Shown here: piece after piece, positions 53,268 to 61,138 of the stretch
Position numbering within the stretch: position 1 is the first letter of the stretch
How the letters are laid out: every line of letters begins with the position of its first letter
Assembly: GCF_007785775.2 (NCBI RefSeq)
Contig: NZ_VNIK02000001.1
Span: forward strand, 186,001-250,000
DNA length: 64,000 bases
Reading direction: 5' to 3'
From: Flagellimonas hadalis
GTDB lineage: Bacteria; Bacteroidota; Bacteroidia; Flavobacteriales; Flavobacteriaceae
Position numbers and translations under genes: made by a program
Notes under the pieces: model-generated
The model's input: only the letters and a program-made list of their open reading frames with translations
Told to the model about the DNA's origin: nothing
The model's database searches: none

Positions 53268-54122
53268 ATGTTCAATTATAACGGTAAGCTTTTTTCTGAC
53301 GAGACCCAGGTGCTCTCCCACACCAATAGGGGACTAAAATATGGCGATGCGCTTTTTGAGACGCTCAGATGTGTCCACGGCACCCTCTTTTTCTGGGAGG
53401 AACACTATTTTAGGCTGATGGCCTCCATGCGTATCCTCAGAATGGAAATCCCCATGGAGTTCACTTTGGAGTTTTTGGAAGCAGAAATAAAGAAAACCAT
53501 TGATGGCAACCAGCAGGATAATGCCCCCGTTAGAGTACGGTTGACCATTTTCAGGAACGGGGAAGGTCTCTATGGTCCCGAAACGAACGACATATCTTAC
53601 CTCATTGAAACCAAAACCTTGGATTCCCCATTCTATCTGGTGAACGAAGGGGAATATGAAGTGGAGCTCTTCAAGGACTATTATGTGAACAAGGATATGT
53701 TGTCCAATTTAAAGACCACGAACAAACTGCTGCATGTGGTGGCCAGTGTCTATGCCAAGGAGAATGGGTATGCCAATTGTCTCTTGGTGAACACCGACAA
53801 GCTGGTGGTGGAAGGTATCAATGGGAACCTCTTTTTGGTGCAGGGCAATGTGGTAAAGACCCCTCCATTGGCGGATGGTTGCCTGGACGGCATCATCAGG
53901 AAAAAAATCATCGAGATTGTTTCAGCGGCCGAAGACATGGAACTGGTGGAAGAATCCATTTCTCCATTCGAACTGCAAAAATCGGACGAGATGTTCTTGA
54001 CCAACAGCATCGTGGGCATTCAACCCATAAGCAAGTATCGAAAAAAAGAATTTGGGAAAAACATCAGCAAGAGCCTAGTAGGCAAACTGAACGCAAGGGC
54101 ACGAATGTCCCAGACTAATTAA
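53268..54122 (+). CDS. Class IV aminotransferase (PabC/IlvE-like)
   Basis: A 284-aa fold-type IV PLP enzyme. Signatures are NRGLKYGDALFETLRC at residues 20-35, DMLSNLKTTNKLLHVVAS with the PLP lysine, and the EGINGNLFLV region. It may be 4-amino-4-deoxychorismate lyase, a branched-chain or a D-amino-acid aminotransferase; these cannot be separated with confidence here. It overlaps the convergent YqgE gene by 8 bp. Confidence 0.85.
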   Translation: MFNYNGKLFSDETQVLSHTNRGLKYGDALFETLRCVHGTLFFWEEHYFRLMASMRILRMEIPMEFTLEFLEAEIKKTIDGNQQDNAPVRVRLTIFRNGEGLYGPETNDISYLIETKTLDSPFYLVNEGEYEVELFKDYYVNKDMLSNLKTTNKLLHVVASVYAKENGYANCLLVNTDKLVVEGINGNLFLVQGNVVKTPPLADGCLDGIIRKKIIEIVSAAEDMELVEESISPFELQKSDEMFLTNSIVGIQPISKYRKKEFGKNISKSLVGKLNARARMSQTN

Positions 54123-54681
54123 GGGATGGATTTTCCGGTGCGTTGGACCAAAGAAGATAATCACCGCCCAGTTCGACCATTTTTTCCTTCCAGAACGCTA
54201 AGGCCGATTTTTCGAGGATACCGCTTTGATATTCGTTTTGCACCACGATCCAGGATTTTGAGGAAAGTTCTTGATCCAGTTGGCTGGATCCCCATCCAGA
54301 ATAGCCCAGAAAGAAACGGATGTCCTGTTCGGTAATGACCTTGTTGTTGATCAGTTCTACTGTCTTTTCAAAATTACCGCCCCAAAAAATACCATCGGAA
54401 ATTTCAACACTATCCTCAATGAGGTGTGGCACTTTATGAATGAAGTAAAGATTGTCCTGTTCCACGGGTCCGCCGTTGAACACTTGGAAGGGAATGGTGA
54501 TGTCAGAAATGAGGTCGCAAATGGTATAGTCCAAGGGTTTGTTGAGGATAAAGCCCACAGAGCCCTCTTTATTGTGCTCAGCCAGCAGTACCACGGACCT
54601 GTTAAAGGATACATCCCCGGTTAGCGAAGGTTCAGCGACTAGCAATTTCCCTTTTTTTGGTTTATGGCCCACCATTTTCAT
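54115..54681 (-). CDS. YqgE/AlgH family protein (UPF0301)
   Basis: A 188-aa protein with the family N-terminus KGKLLVAEPSLTGDVSFNRSVVLL and the signature GSVGFILNKPL, then RFFLGYSGWGSSQL. The family is widespread; AlgH affects alginate in Pseudomonas, but its biochemical role is unknown. The start at 54681 (MKMVGHKPKKGK) is preferred to one 13 codons upstream. Confidence 0.9.
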   Translation of the reverse strand: MKMVGHKPKKGKLLVAEPSLTGDVSFNRSVVLLAEHNKEGSVGFILNKPLDYTICDLISDITIPFQVFNGGPVEQDNLYFIHKVPHLIEDSVEISDGIFWGGNFEKTVELINNKVITEQDIRFFLGYSGWGSSQLDQELSSKSWIVVQNEYQSGILEKSALAFWKEKMVELGGDYLLWSNAPENPSLN

Positions 54682-54749
54682 AGGAGTCAAACTTCTTATT
54701 TGATGTATAATATACAACATTTATGAAAACTGGAAACCCTATGAACTAA

Positions 54750-54777
54750 AAAAGCACTTCATTAATGAAGTGCTTTT
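54750..54777 (-). terminator. Terminator after HU gene
   Basis: AAAAGCACTTCAT (54750-54762) is the exact reverse complement of ATGAAGTGCTTTT (54765-54777), forming a long stem around TTAA, followed by a U-tract on the minus strand (54748-54753). It lies 23 bp after the HU stop. Confidence 0.8.
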
Positions 54778-54799
54778 ATATATTAAAAATAATAATTGA

Positions 54800-55072
54800 T
54801 TAGTTTACTGCACCGCTCAATTCAGCACCTGCTTTGAACTTTACAACGTTCTTGGCAGCAATCTTGATGGTCTTACCAGTCTGAGGGTTTCTACCTTCTC
54901 TGGCACTTCTTTTGGAAACTGACCAAGAACCAAAACCTACCAAGGAAACCCTGTTTCCTTTTTTAAGTGATCCCTCTACATTTCCCAAGAAAGATTCCAA
55001 TGCCTTTTTTGCTGCTGCCTTAGTGATGCCAGCATCAGCTGCCATAGCATCGATTAATTCTGTTTTGTTCAT
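54800..55072 (-). CDS. hup: HU-family DNA-binding protein
   Basis: A 90-aa histone-like protein starting MNKTELIDAMAADAGITKAAAKKAL and containing RVSLVGFGSWSVSKRSAREGRNP with the DNA-binding beta-arm signature. It binds DNA with little sequence preference and compacts the nucleoid. It is monocistronic with its own promoter and terminator. Confidence 0.95.
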   Translation of the reverse strand: MNKTELIDAMAADAGITKAAAKKALESFLGNVEGSLKKGNRVSLVGFGSWSVSKRSAREGRNPQTGKTIKIAAKNVVKFKAGAELSGAVN

Positions 55073-55116
55073 AATGGAATTAAATTAATTGTTGTTAAAA
55101 TAATTTTAATGCTAAA

Positions 55117-55146
55117 CAAATTTATACGGATTTGGCAGTAACACAA
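55117..55146 (-). promoter_or_regulatory. Bacteroidota promoter for HU gene
   Basis: On the minus strand TTG (55144-55146) and TAAATTTG (55117-55124) are separated by 20 nt counting from TTG. Transcription would start near 55110, giving a leader of about 38 nt. Confidence 0.55.
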
Positions 55147-55249
55147 GTAAAACCTAGGGAAATACAGGTTTTTGTTGATAACTTCAAACGTTTGTTGATA
55201 AAGTCGGAAAAAATTGACACTTTTTAGCCAGCCCAATCATAGCAAGGGA

Positions 55250-56215
55250 TTAGCGAAGGTGAGCGCCTTCATCCAGATTCAATCCGTTCAAAACCTCAGT
55301 GACCTTCATCCGGCGCTTTCCGGAAAATTGGAGTTCCATCAGATTTAGATAACCATCCTCAACAGCCACTTTCATGGATTTTTTATCTGCAATCAACTTT
55401 CCAACCATAAGCCCATGTTGTGCGGGTTCCATTTGGGTCGCATAAATTTTGAGGGGTTCTTCCACACCATTATTGATGATAGTGGTCCACGATCCGGGGT
55501 AGGGGCTGAGTCCTCTTATATGGTTATGGATATCTTCTAAAGATGCGTTCCAATCGATTTGGCAGGTTTCCTTATGGATCTTGGGAGCTGGTTTTAGCTC
55601 GCCGCTTTCGCTTTGCTTGCTTACGTTGACAGTTCCGGCCGCAATCTGTTTGCAGGTTTCCACGACCAAATTTCCACCAATTTGCATCAATCGGTCGTGC
55701 AAGCTCCCCGCATTGTCCTCGGGACTGATTTTTTCCTTGGCCTGAAGGATGATGTTCCCGGTATCTATTTTTTCATCGATAAAAAAAGTGGTGACCCCAG
55801 TTTCCGTTTCCCCGTTGATGATGGCCCAGTTGATGGGCGCCGCGCCACGGTATTGGGGCAGGAGCGAGGCATGGAGATTGAACGTGCCGTGTTCCGGCAT
55901 GTGCCAGACCGCTTTGGGCAGCATCCTAAAAGCCACGACCACCTGCAGGTTGGCATTAAGGCCTTTGAGCTCTTCCAAAAAGCCTTCATTTTTTAAATTG
56001 GTGGGCTGCAACACCTTCAATTGGTGCTGTACGGCAAATTCCTTGACAGCGGATTGCTGCACTTTGCGGCCACGTCCAGCGGCCCTGTCCGGTGCAGTGA
56101 CCACGCCGACCACGTTCAGTCCGGCTTCCAAGATGCGTGCAAGGCTGCCCACCGCAAAATCGGGCGTGCCCATGAACACGATGCGTAGGTCCTTATTTTT
56201 TGATACTGTACTCAT
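55250..56215 (-). CDS. fmt: Methionyl-tRNA formyltransferase
   Basis: A 321-aa enzyme that formylates initiator Met-tRNA using 10-formyl-THF. The catalytic triad is intact: Asn113 and His115 in FNLHASLLPQYRG and Asp151 in EKIDTGN. The N-terminus RIVFMGTPDFAVGSL is standard. The ATG at 56215 overlaps the end of recQ by 23 bp. It serves as an in-window reference for the degenerate formyltransferase domain at 12856-14520. Confidence 0.95.
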   Translation of the reverse strand: MSTVSKNKDLRIVFMGTPDFAVGSLARILEAGLNVVGVVTAPDRAAGRGRKVQQSAVKEFAVQHQLKVLQPTNLKNEGFLEELKGLNANLQVVVAFRMLPKAVWHMPEHGTFNLHASLLPQYRGAAPINWAIINGETETGVTTFFIDEKIDTGNIILQAKEKISPEDNAGSLHDRLMQIGGNLVVETCKQIAAGTVNVSKQSESGELKPAPKIHKETCQIDWNASLEDIHNHIRGLSPYPGSWTTIINNGVEEPLKIYATQMEPAQHGLMVGKLIADKKSMKVAVEDGYLNLMELQFSGKRRMKVTEVLNGLNLDEGAHLR

Positions 56216-58088
56216 TTCTTTGGTTTAATTGGACTATCTCGTCCTCAAGTAACCGCTGCAAGGTCTTCAAAAGTGCTTTTTCGTCGGCACCCGTTGCCTT
56301 TTCCAACTGTCTTGAAGAACTGGGCGCAATCTGTAACAAGGCCAATACCCGCTCTCCGAGGTTCGGTAACGATCCTTTCTTTTCCTTTCTGGTGCAAATA
56401 TCGCAAGTGCCACACTTTTCCTTGACGCTTTCGCCAAAATATTTCAACATGTAACTGCTGCGGCATTCCTCTCTGTTGTCTATATACCCCAACATGGCCA
56501 TCATATTGCTTTGCTTTACCCTGTTGAAATCCCTGATCTTTTTCGCAAATGGATTGATGGTATGATCGTCCTCCCTCGGGACCAAAAAGGTGATTTCGAG
56601 ATCGCTGGTCGTGTTTTTATAGTCCACCATGCCATCTTCCGCAAGCTGATGCAGTATTTTTTTGAGGCCGGCTTCGCTCTCATTGGTTTTTTTGGAAAGC
56701 AGGTACAGGTCAATCTTGGTGTCGTGTTCCGTGATTCCGCCATAAGTACGTAAAATGGTCTGGACCACAGGGGCCGTAGTGCGGTTTTTTCCCAAATAAT
56801 CAAAAATGGCCGATTTTGGGGCAATGAACCTCAGTATGTTCTTTTCGTTGAAATTGTCTGAGAGCGAAAGCACCGAGTTTTGGTCCAGGATGCGGAATGC
56901 ATGGAGGGTCATATTGGGATTAAATCCATATCGATGGCAAAACTCATTGAACTTGAATGCCAAGGGTTCTGGGACCAATTCCCCGTAGGAAATCTGGAAA
57001 AGGTTGTTCAGTTTGGAATATACTTTTTTCACAAAATCCACATCGGGCAAGGACGATAAAAACTGCTCTTTGGCCCGCTCCTTGTCCTCATTGGAGGTGA
57101 GAATGATGGCTGTTGATGGCTTGCCATCCCTGCCGGCCCTTCCGGCTTCCTGAAAATAGCTTTCCAGACTGTCCGGCACTTGATAATGGATAACCAAGCG
57201 TACATCTGGCTTGTCCACGCCCATACCAAAGGCATTTGTGGCCACCATCACCCGGATTTCACCACTTAACCAAAGGTTAAGTTTCTGTTCCTTTTCGGAC
57301 TTGGTGATACCGCCATGGAAAAAAGCGGAGGTGAACCCTTGTTTGATCAAGAAGTTGGAGAGGGACACACACATTTTCCGTGATCGGACATAGACAATGG
57401 AGCTGCCCGGTATCTTGCCCATATATTTGTTGAGCTGGTACAGTTTGTCCTCGGTGTGTTTTACTTTGAATGCAATGTTGGACCGGGAAAAAGAATCCTT
57501 GAAAACGGTTGCATTGTCCATTCCAAGGTTTTCCAAAATGTCTTCCACTACCTGGGGTGTTGCCGTTGCCGTCAAGGCCATCATGGGAATGCCGGGGGCC
57601 AATTCCCTGAGAATGGCACAGCCCAAATAGGCGGGCCTGAAGTCGTTTCCCCATTGCGAGATGCAGTGGGCCTCGTCGATGGCGATGAGGTTTACGTTCA
57701 TCCCTTGGATACGTTCCTGCACGATGCTCTGCTGCAACCGTTCGGGGGACAGGTACAGGAATTTATAGTTGCCAAAAAGACAATTGTCCAGAAGGTCGTT
57801 GAGTTCATCAAATGGGATGCCCCCCGTCAGTGCAATGGCTTTTATGCCTCTTTTTTTCAATTGGGCCACCTGGTCCTGGATGAGGGCCACCAAAGGTGAC
57901 ACCACAATGCAGATACCTTCCTGGGCCAATGTGGGTACTTGGTAACAGATGGATTTTCCTCCACCAGTGGGCATTAGGGCCAAGACGTCCCTTCCAGAAA
58001 GCACGGTATCGATAATGGCTTTCTGGGATCCCCGAAAACCATCATGGCCCCAGAACTCTTTCAGAATGGCAGTGGTCTCCTTTTGCAC
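56193..58088 (-). CDS. recQ: RecQ-family ATP-dependent DNA helicase
   Basis: A 631-aa superfamily 2 helicase. Motif I is PTGGGKS, the Q region precedes it (WGHDGFRGSQ), motif II is IDEAHCISQWGNDFR, motif VI is QEAGRAGRDG, and a zinc-binding RecQ-C region has CRSSYMLKYFGE and CGTCDIC. There is no clear HRDC domain; the C-terminal 70 residues look like a short winged helix. It probably unwinds recombination or replication intermediates. It starts at the stop base of the P-loop ATPase gene and overlaps fmt. Confidence 0.92.
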   Translation of the reverse strand: MQKETTAILKEFWGHDGFRGSQKAIIDTVLSGRDVLALMPTGGGKSICYQVPTLAQEGICIVVSPLVALIQDQVAQLKKRGIKAIALTGGIPFDELNDLLDNCLFGNYKFLYLSPERLQQSIVQERIQGMNVNLIAIDEAHCISQWGNDFRPAYLGCAILRELAPGIPMMALTATATPQVVEDILENLGMDNATVFKDSFSRSNIAFKVKHTEDKLYQLNKYMGKIPGSSIVYVRSRKMCVSLSNFLIKQGFTSAFFHGGITKSEKEQKLNLWLSGEIRVMVATNAFGMGVDKPDVRLVIHYQVPDSLESYFQEAGRAGRDGKPSTAIILTSNEDKERAKEQFLSSLPDVDFVKKVYSKLNNLFQISYGELVPEPLAFKFNEFCHRYGFNPNMTLHAFRILDQNSVLSLSDNFNEKNILRFIAPKSAIFDYLGKNRTTAPVVQTILRTYGGITEHDTKIDLYLLSKKTNESEAGLKKILHQLAEDGMVDYKNTTSDLEITFLVPREDDHTINPFAKKIRDFNRVKQSNMMAMLGYIDNREECRSSYMLKYFGESVKEKCGTCDICTRKEKKGSLPNLGERVLALLQIAPSSSRQLEKATGADEKALLKTLQRLLEDEIVQLNQRNEYSIKK

Positions 58089-58651
58089 TACATTTTTTTT
58101 AGGGTTTCCAGAATAAAGGAAATACGTTCGGGGACAACATCTTTGGGCACTTCGACGGGTTCATAACCATACTGGGAATAGGTGTTCATCAGCGCATGAT
58201 GGATTTTTTCCGCCTCTTCATAGGTTTCCAGTCGCTCATTGTCCGACACATAGATTTCTTCCCATGGCGGTACAATGAAGACAGAGTCGTATCTATGGTC
58301 CTCACAGTATTTCGCGAATTCCTTATCATAGGCCTGTCCGAAGAAATCCATATAGGCAAGTACATCGGGGATGCCCCGATCAAAGAAACTGATGGGCACG
58401 TTGGTCTTTAGTGATTCCAGGTAATGAGCCGTCCTACCTTCCAACAGATCCTTGTTGAATTGATGGGCATCATCAACAAAGACCAGCGGATTGGATATGA
58501 AGACTTCGGAAAGGCCTTCTCCCTTTGCTTTGGAGGTCATGTCCCTTATGATTTCATGGAAGCAATGGAACCCCTTGTTCTCCAAGCCTTTGATGATGGA
58601 AGTTTTTCCCGTTCCGGGAGCTCCTGTAATGACAACTTTGTTCTTGCCCAA
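58088..58651 (-). CDS. NadR/Ttd14-like P-loop ATPase, probable TTG start
   Basis: A 187-aa ATPase of the AAA_28 type, with Walker A ITGAPGTGKTS near the N-terminus, SFFDRGIPDVLAYMDFFGQ and a C-terminal helix. The frame is open to an ATG at 58756, but that start would add a Phe-rich segment without similarity and overlap the divergent DUF493 gene; the TTG at 58651 (LGKNKVVITG) matches the family's N-terminus. Its substrate is unknown; related domains phosphorylate small molecules. recQ begins at its stop codon. Confidence 0.8.
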   Translation of the reverse strand: MGKNKVVITGAPGTGKTSIIKGLENKGFHCFHEIIRDMTSKAKGEGLSEVFISNPLVFVDDAHQFNKDLLEGRTAHYLESLKTNVPISFFDRGIPDVLAYMDFFGQAYDKEFAKYCEDHRYDSVFIVPPWEEIYVSDNERLETYEEAEKIHHALMNTYSQYGYEPVEVPKDVVPERISFILETLKKM

Positions 58652-58718
58652 ATGCAGTATTTTATTCTTTACAAAGTAATGAAATCGCCCGAAGGAAAAA
58701 AAATTGTCGGTTAAGCCA

Positions 58719-58726
58719 TATATTTG
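58719..58726 (+). promoter_or_regulatory. Candidate -7 box for DUF493 gene
   Basis: TATATTTG matches TAnnTTTG, 13 nt before the ATG at 58740, so the leader would be only about 7 nt. No -33 box at normal spacing was found; tentative. Confidence 0.35.
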
Positions 58727-58739
58727 TAAAAAATACAAG

Positions 58740-59027
58740 ATGGAGAAGGAGAACACGGATGAGTTTTATGCACGGCTCAAGGAGCAATTGCTGGAGAATA
58801 CCAGTTGGCCCTCCAACTACCTGTACAAGTTCATTGTACCCACGGACGAAGAACGCATCGCGCAGATCCAAGATATTTTTGACAATACGGGTGCGGTCAT
58901 TGAGTCCAAAAAGTCAAAAAACGGCAACTATACCAGTCTTTCCATTACTGTGAACTTGAAAGACCCTGACGAGGTCATCAAAAAATACAAGGAAGTGGCC
59001 GTCGTTGAGGGCGTTATTTCCCTGTAA
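58740..59027 (+). CDS. DUF493 (YbeD-like) family protein
   Basis: A 95-aa protein with the DUF493 pattern: WPSNYLYKFIVPTDEERIAQI, then SKNGNYTSLSITVNLKDPDEVI. The fold resembles ACT-like regulatory domains; the biochemical role is not established. The ATG at 58740 fits the family start. It begins a plus-strand run with DUF4290 and murA, though 86 bp separate it from the next gene. Confidence 0.87.
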   Translation: MEKENTDEFYARLKEQLLENTSWPSNYLYKFIVPTDEERIAQIQDIFDNTGAVIESKKSKNGNYTSLSITVNLKDPDEVIKKYKEVAVVEGVISL

Positions 59028-59113
59028 GCATAAAGATTGCCATAATTTTACTATTTTGCGGACGTTATCGGATAGATACTTCGCCATAACATAACTTCAT
59101 TAAATCCTTTGAT

Positions 59114-59767
59114 TTGAACCTAGTAGAAAATTTAGAATACAACACCGAACGCCCAAAGCTTTTTATTCCGGAATACGGCCGCCATTTTCAGAAAATGGTG
59201 GACCATGCCGTTTCCATAGCGGACAGGGACGAACGCAATAAAGAGGCCAAGGCCATCATCAGCGTAATGGGCAATTTGCAGCCCCATTTGAGGGACGTAC
59301 CCGACTTTCAGCATAAGTTGTGGGACCAATTGTTCATCATGTCCGATTTTAAATTGGATGTGGACTCCCCATTTCCCATTACTTCCAAGGAAGTTTTGCA
59401 ACAGCGTCCAGAGCCATTGGAGTACCCACAGAACCATCCCAAATACCGTTTTTATGGCAACAACATCAAACGAATGATCGATGTGGCCGTAAAATGGGAA
59501 AAAGGTGACATGCGTTCCGGTCTGGAATATGCCATTGCCAACCACATGAAGAAGTGTTACCTGAACTGGAACAAGGACACTGTTGAGGATTCTGCCATCT
59601 TCGTACATTTGAAAGAAATGAGCGATGGACAGATAGATTTGGCCAGAGACGGGGAGAACTTGACCGAGAGCGGACAGTTCCTCAAAAATCGCCCTGCCAA
59701 GTCCAATAGGAACAACAACGGTGGAGCAAAAAAGAATCAGCAGCGTAGCCGAAAGAAAAGATACTAA
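59114..59767 (+). CDS. DUF4290 protein, TTG start
   Basis: A 217-aa protein of the Bacteroidota-specific DUF4290 family: LEYNTERPKLFIPEYGRHFQKMV, then KYRFYGNNIKRMIDVAVKWEKG. It is helical and cytoplasmic, and ends with a low-complexity Asn/Lys/Arg-rich tail. The start is a TTG at 59114, with no ATG near the family N-terminus. murA follows 14 bp later, a common arrangement in Flavobacteria, suggesting a link to cell-wall synthesis (inference). Function is unknown. Confidence 0.88.
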   Translation: MNLVENLEYNTERPKLFIPEYGRHFQKMVDHAVSIADRDERNKEAKAIISVMGNLQPHLRDVPDFQHKLWDQLFIMSDFKLDVDSPFPITSKEVLQQRPEPLEYPQNHPKYRFYGNNIKRMIDVAVKWEKGDMRSGLEYAIANHMKKCYLNWNKDTVEDSAIFVHLKEMSDGQIDLARDGENLTESGQFLKNRPAKSNRNNNGGAKKNQQRSRKKRY

Positions 59768-59781
59768 ACTCTAGACGGTCC

Positions 59782-61089
59782 ATGGGTACATTTCGAATTG
59801 AGGGTGGCCACCAATTACAAGGTGAAATTACGCCCCAAGGTGCAAAGAACGAAGCATTGCAGATTCTTTGTGCCGTATTGCTTTCCGAAGAAAAAATTAC
59901 CATCAACAACATACCAGACATTGTAGATGTCAACAAATTGATAGCCCTTTTGGAAGATTTGGGTGTCAAGATCCAAAAGAAGGGGAAGGGTTCCTATACC
60001 TTCATGGCGGACGATATCAATTTGGAATACCTGCAATCCACCCAGTTCAAGGAAGATGGAAGGGCCCTCAGGGGTTCCATCATGCTGGTCGGGCCGCTGT
60101 TGGCCAGGTTTGGCAAAGGATATATTCCCAAACCGGGAGGTGACAAGATCGGAAGACGGAGATTGGATACCCATTTCGAAGGCTTTATCAAACTGGGTGC
60201 GAAGTTTCGATATAACAAGGAAGAATCATTTTATGGGGTAGAAGCCGAAAAGCTCACAGGAACCCACATGTTGTTGGATGAAGCCTCGGTAACGGGCACG
60301 GCCAACATTGTGATGGCCGCTGTGATGGCCGAGGGCACCACCACCATCTATAATGCAGCTTGCGAGCCCTATTTGCAGCAATTGTGCAAAATGCTGAACC
60401 GCATGGGCGCCAAGATTTCAGGGATCGGTTCCAACTTATTGACCATTGAGGGCGTGAAGGTTTTGGGCGGTACCGAGCATACCATGTTGCCCGATATGAT
60501 CGAAATCGGTAGTTGGATAGGACTGGCGGCCATGACCCGTAGCGAGCTTACCATCAAAAATGTGAGTTGGGACGATTTGGGCCAGATTCCGGCCGTGTTC
60601 AGAAAATTAGGTATTACCATCGAGCGTAAGAACGACGATATCTACATTCCAAAGCATGAAAAGGGCTATCAGATCCAGAATTTTATAGACGGTTCCATCT
60701 TGACCATTGCCGATGCGCCATGGCCAGGATTTACCCCGGACCTGTTGAGCATCATCCTCGTAGTGGCCACCCAGGCTAAAGGGGAAGTGCTCATCCACCA
60801 AAAGATGTTCGAGAGCCGACTGTTCTTTGTGGACAAACTCATAGACATGGGGGCCAAGATCATCCTGTGCGATCCGCATCGTGCCACGGTCATCGGACAC
60901 GATTTTAAATCGACCTTAAAGGCCACTACCATGACCTCTCCCGATATCAGGGCAGGGATTTCCTTGTTGATAGCGGCCCTTTCGGCCAAGGGAACATCCA
61001 CTATCCATAATATTGAGCAAATCGATCGTGGGTATGAGAATATCGACGAGCGGTTAAGGGCCATTGGTGCCCATATTGTGAGGGTCTAG
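59782..61089 (+). CDS. murA: UDP-GlcNAc 1-carboxyvinyltransferase, Cys-to-Asp active site
   Basis: A 435-aa enzyme that adds enolpyruvate to UDP-GlcNAc, the first committed step of peptidoglycan synthesis. The N-terminus GGHQLQGEITPQGAKNEAL has the conserved Lys-Asn pair. The loop reads PKPGGDKIGRRRLDTH, placing Asp121 where fosfomycin-sensitive enzymes have Cys (C115 in E. coli). Asp at this position is known to preserve activity and prevent fosfomycin alkylation. It is the last gene of its run. Confidence 0.94.
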   Translation: MGTFRIEGGHQLQGEITPQGAKNEALQILCAVLLSEEKITINNIPDIVDVNKLIALLEDLGVKIQKKGKGSYTFMADDINLEYLQSTQFKEDGRALRGSIMLVGPLLARFGKGYIPKPGGDKIGRRRLDTHFEGFIKLGAKFRYNKEESFYGVEAEKLTGTHMLLDEASVTGTANIVMAAVMAEGTTTIYNAACEPYLQQLCKMLNRMGAKISGIGSNLLTIEGVKVLGGTEHTMLPDMIEIGSWIGLAAMTRSELTIKNVSWDDLGQIPAVFRKLGITIERKNDDIYIPKHEKGYQIQNFIDGSILTIADAPWPGFTPDLLSIILVVATQAKGEVLIHQKMFESRLFFVDKLIDMGAKIILCDPHRATVIGHDFKSTLKATTMTSPDIRAGISLLIAALSAKGTSTIHNIEQIDRGYENIDERLRAIGAHIVRV

Positions 61090-61138
61090 TGTAGGCCAAA
61101 ATCCTATCAATCTTTCCTTGATATTGACAATTGGGGGA

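Noticed and set aside
58652-58756. ATG-started longer form of the P-loop ATPase
   Set aside because: Phe-rich extension without similarity that overlaps the divergent DUF493 gene; family N-terminus begins at the TTG.
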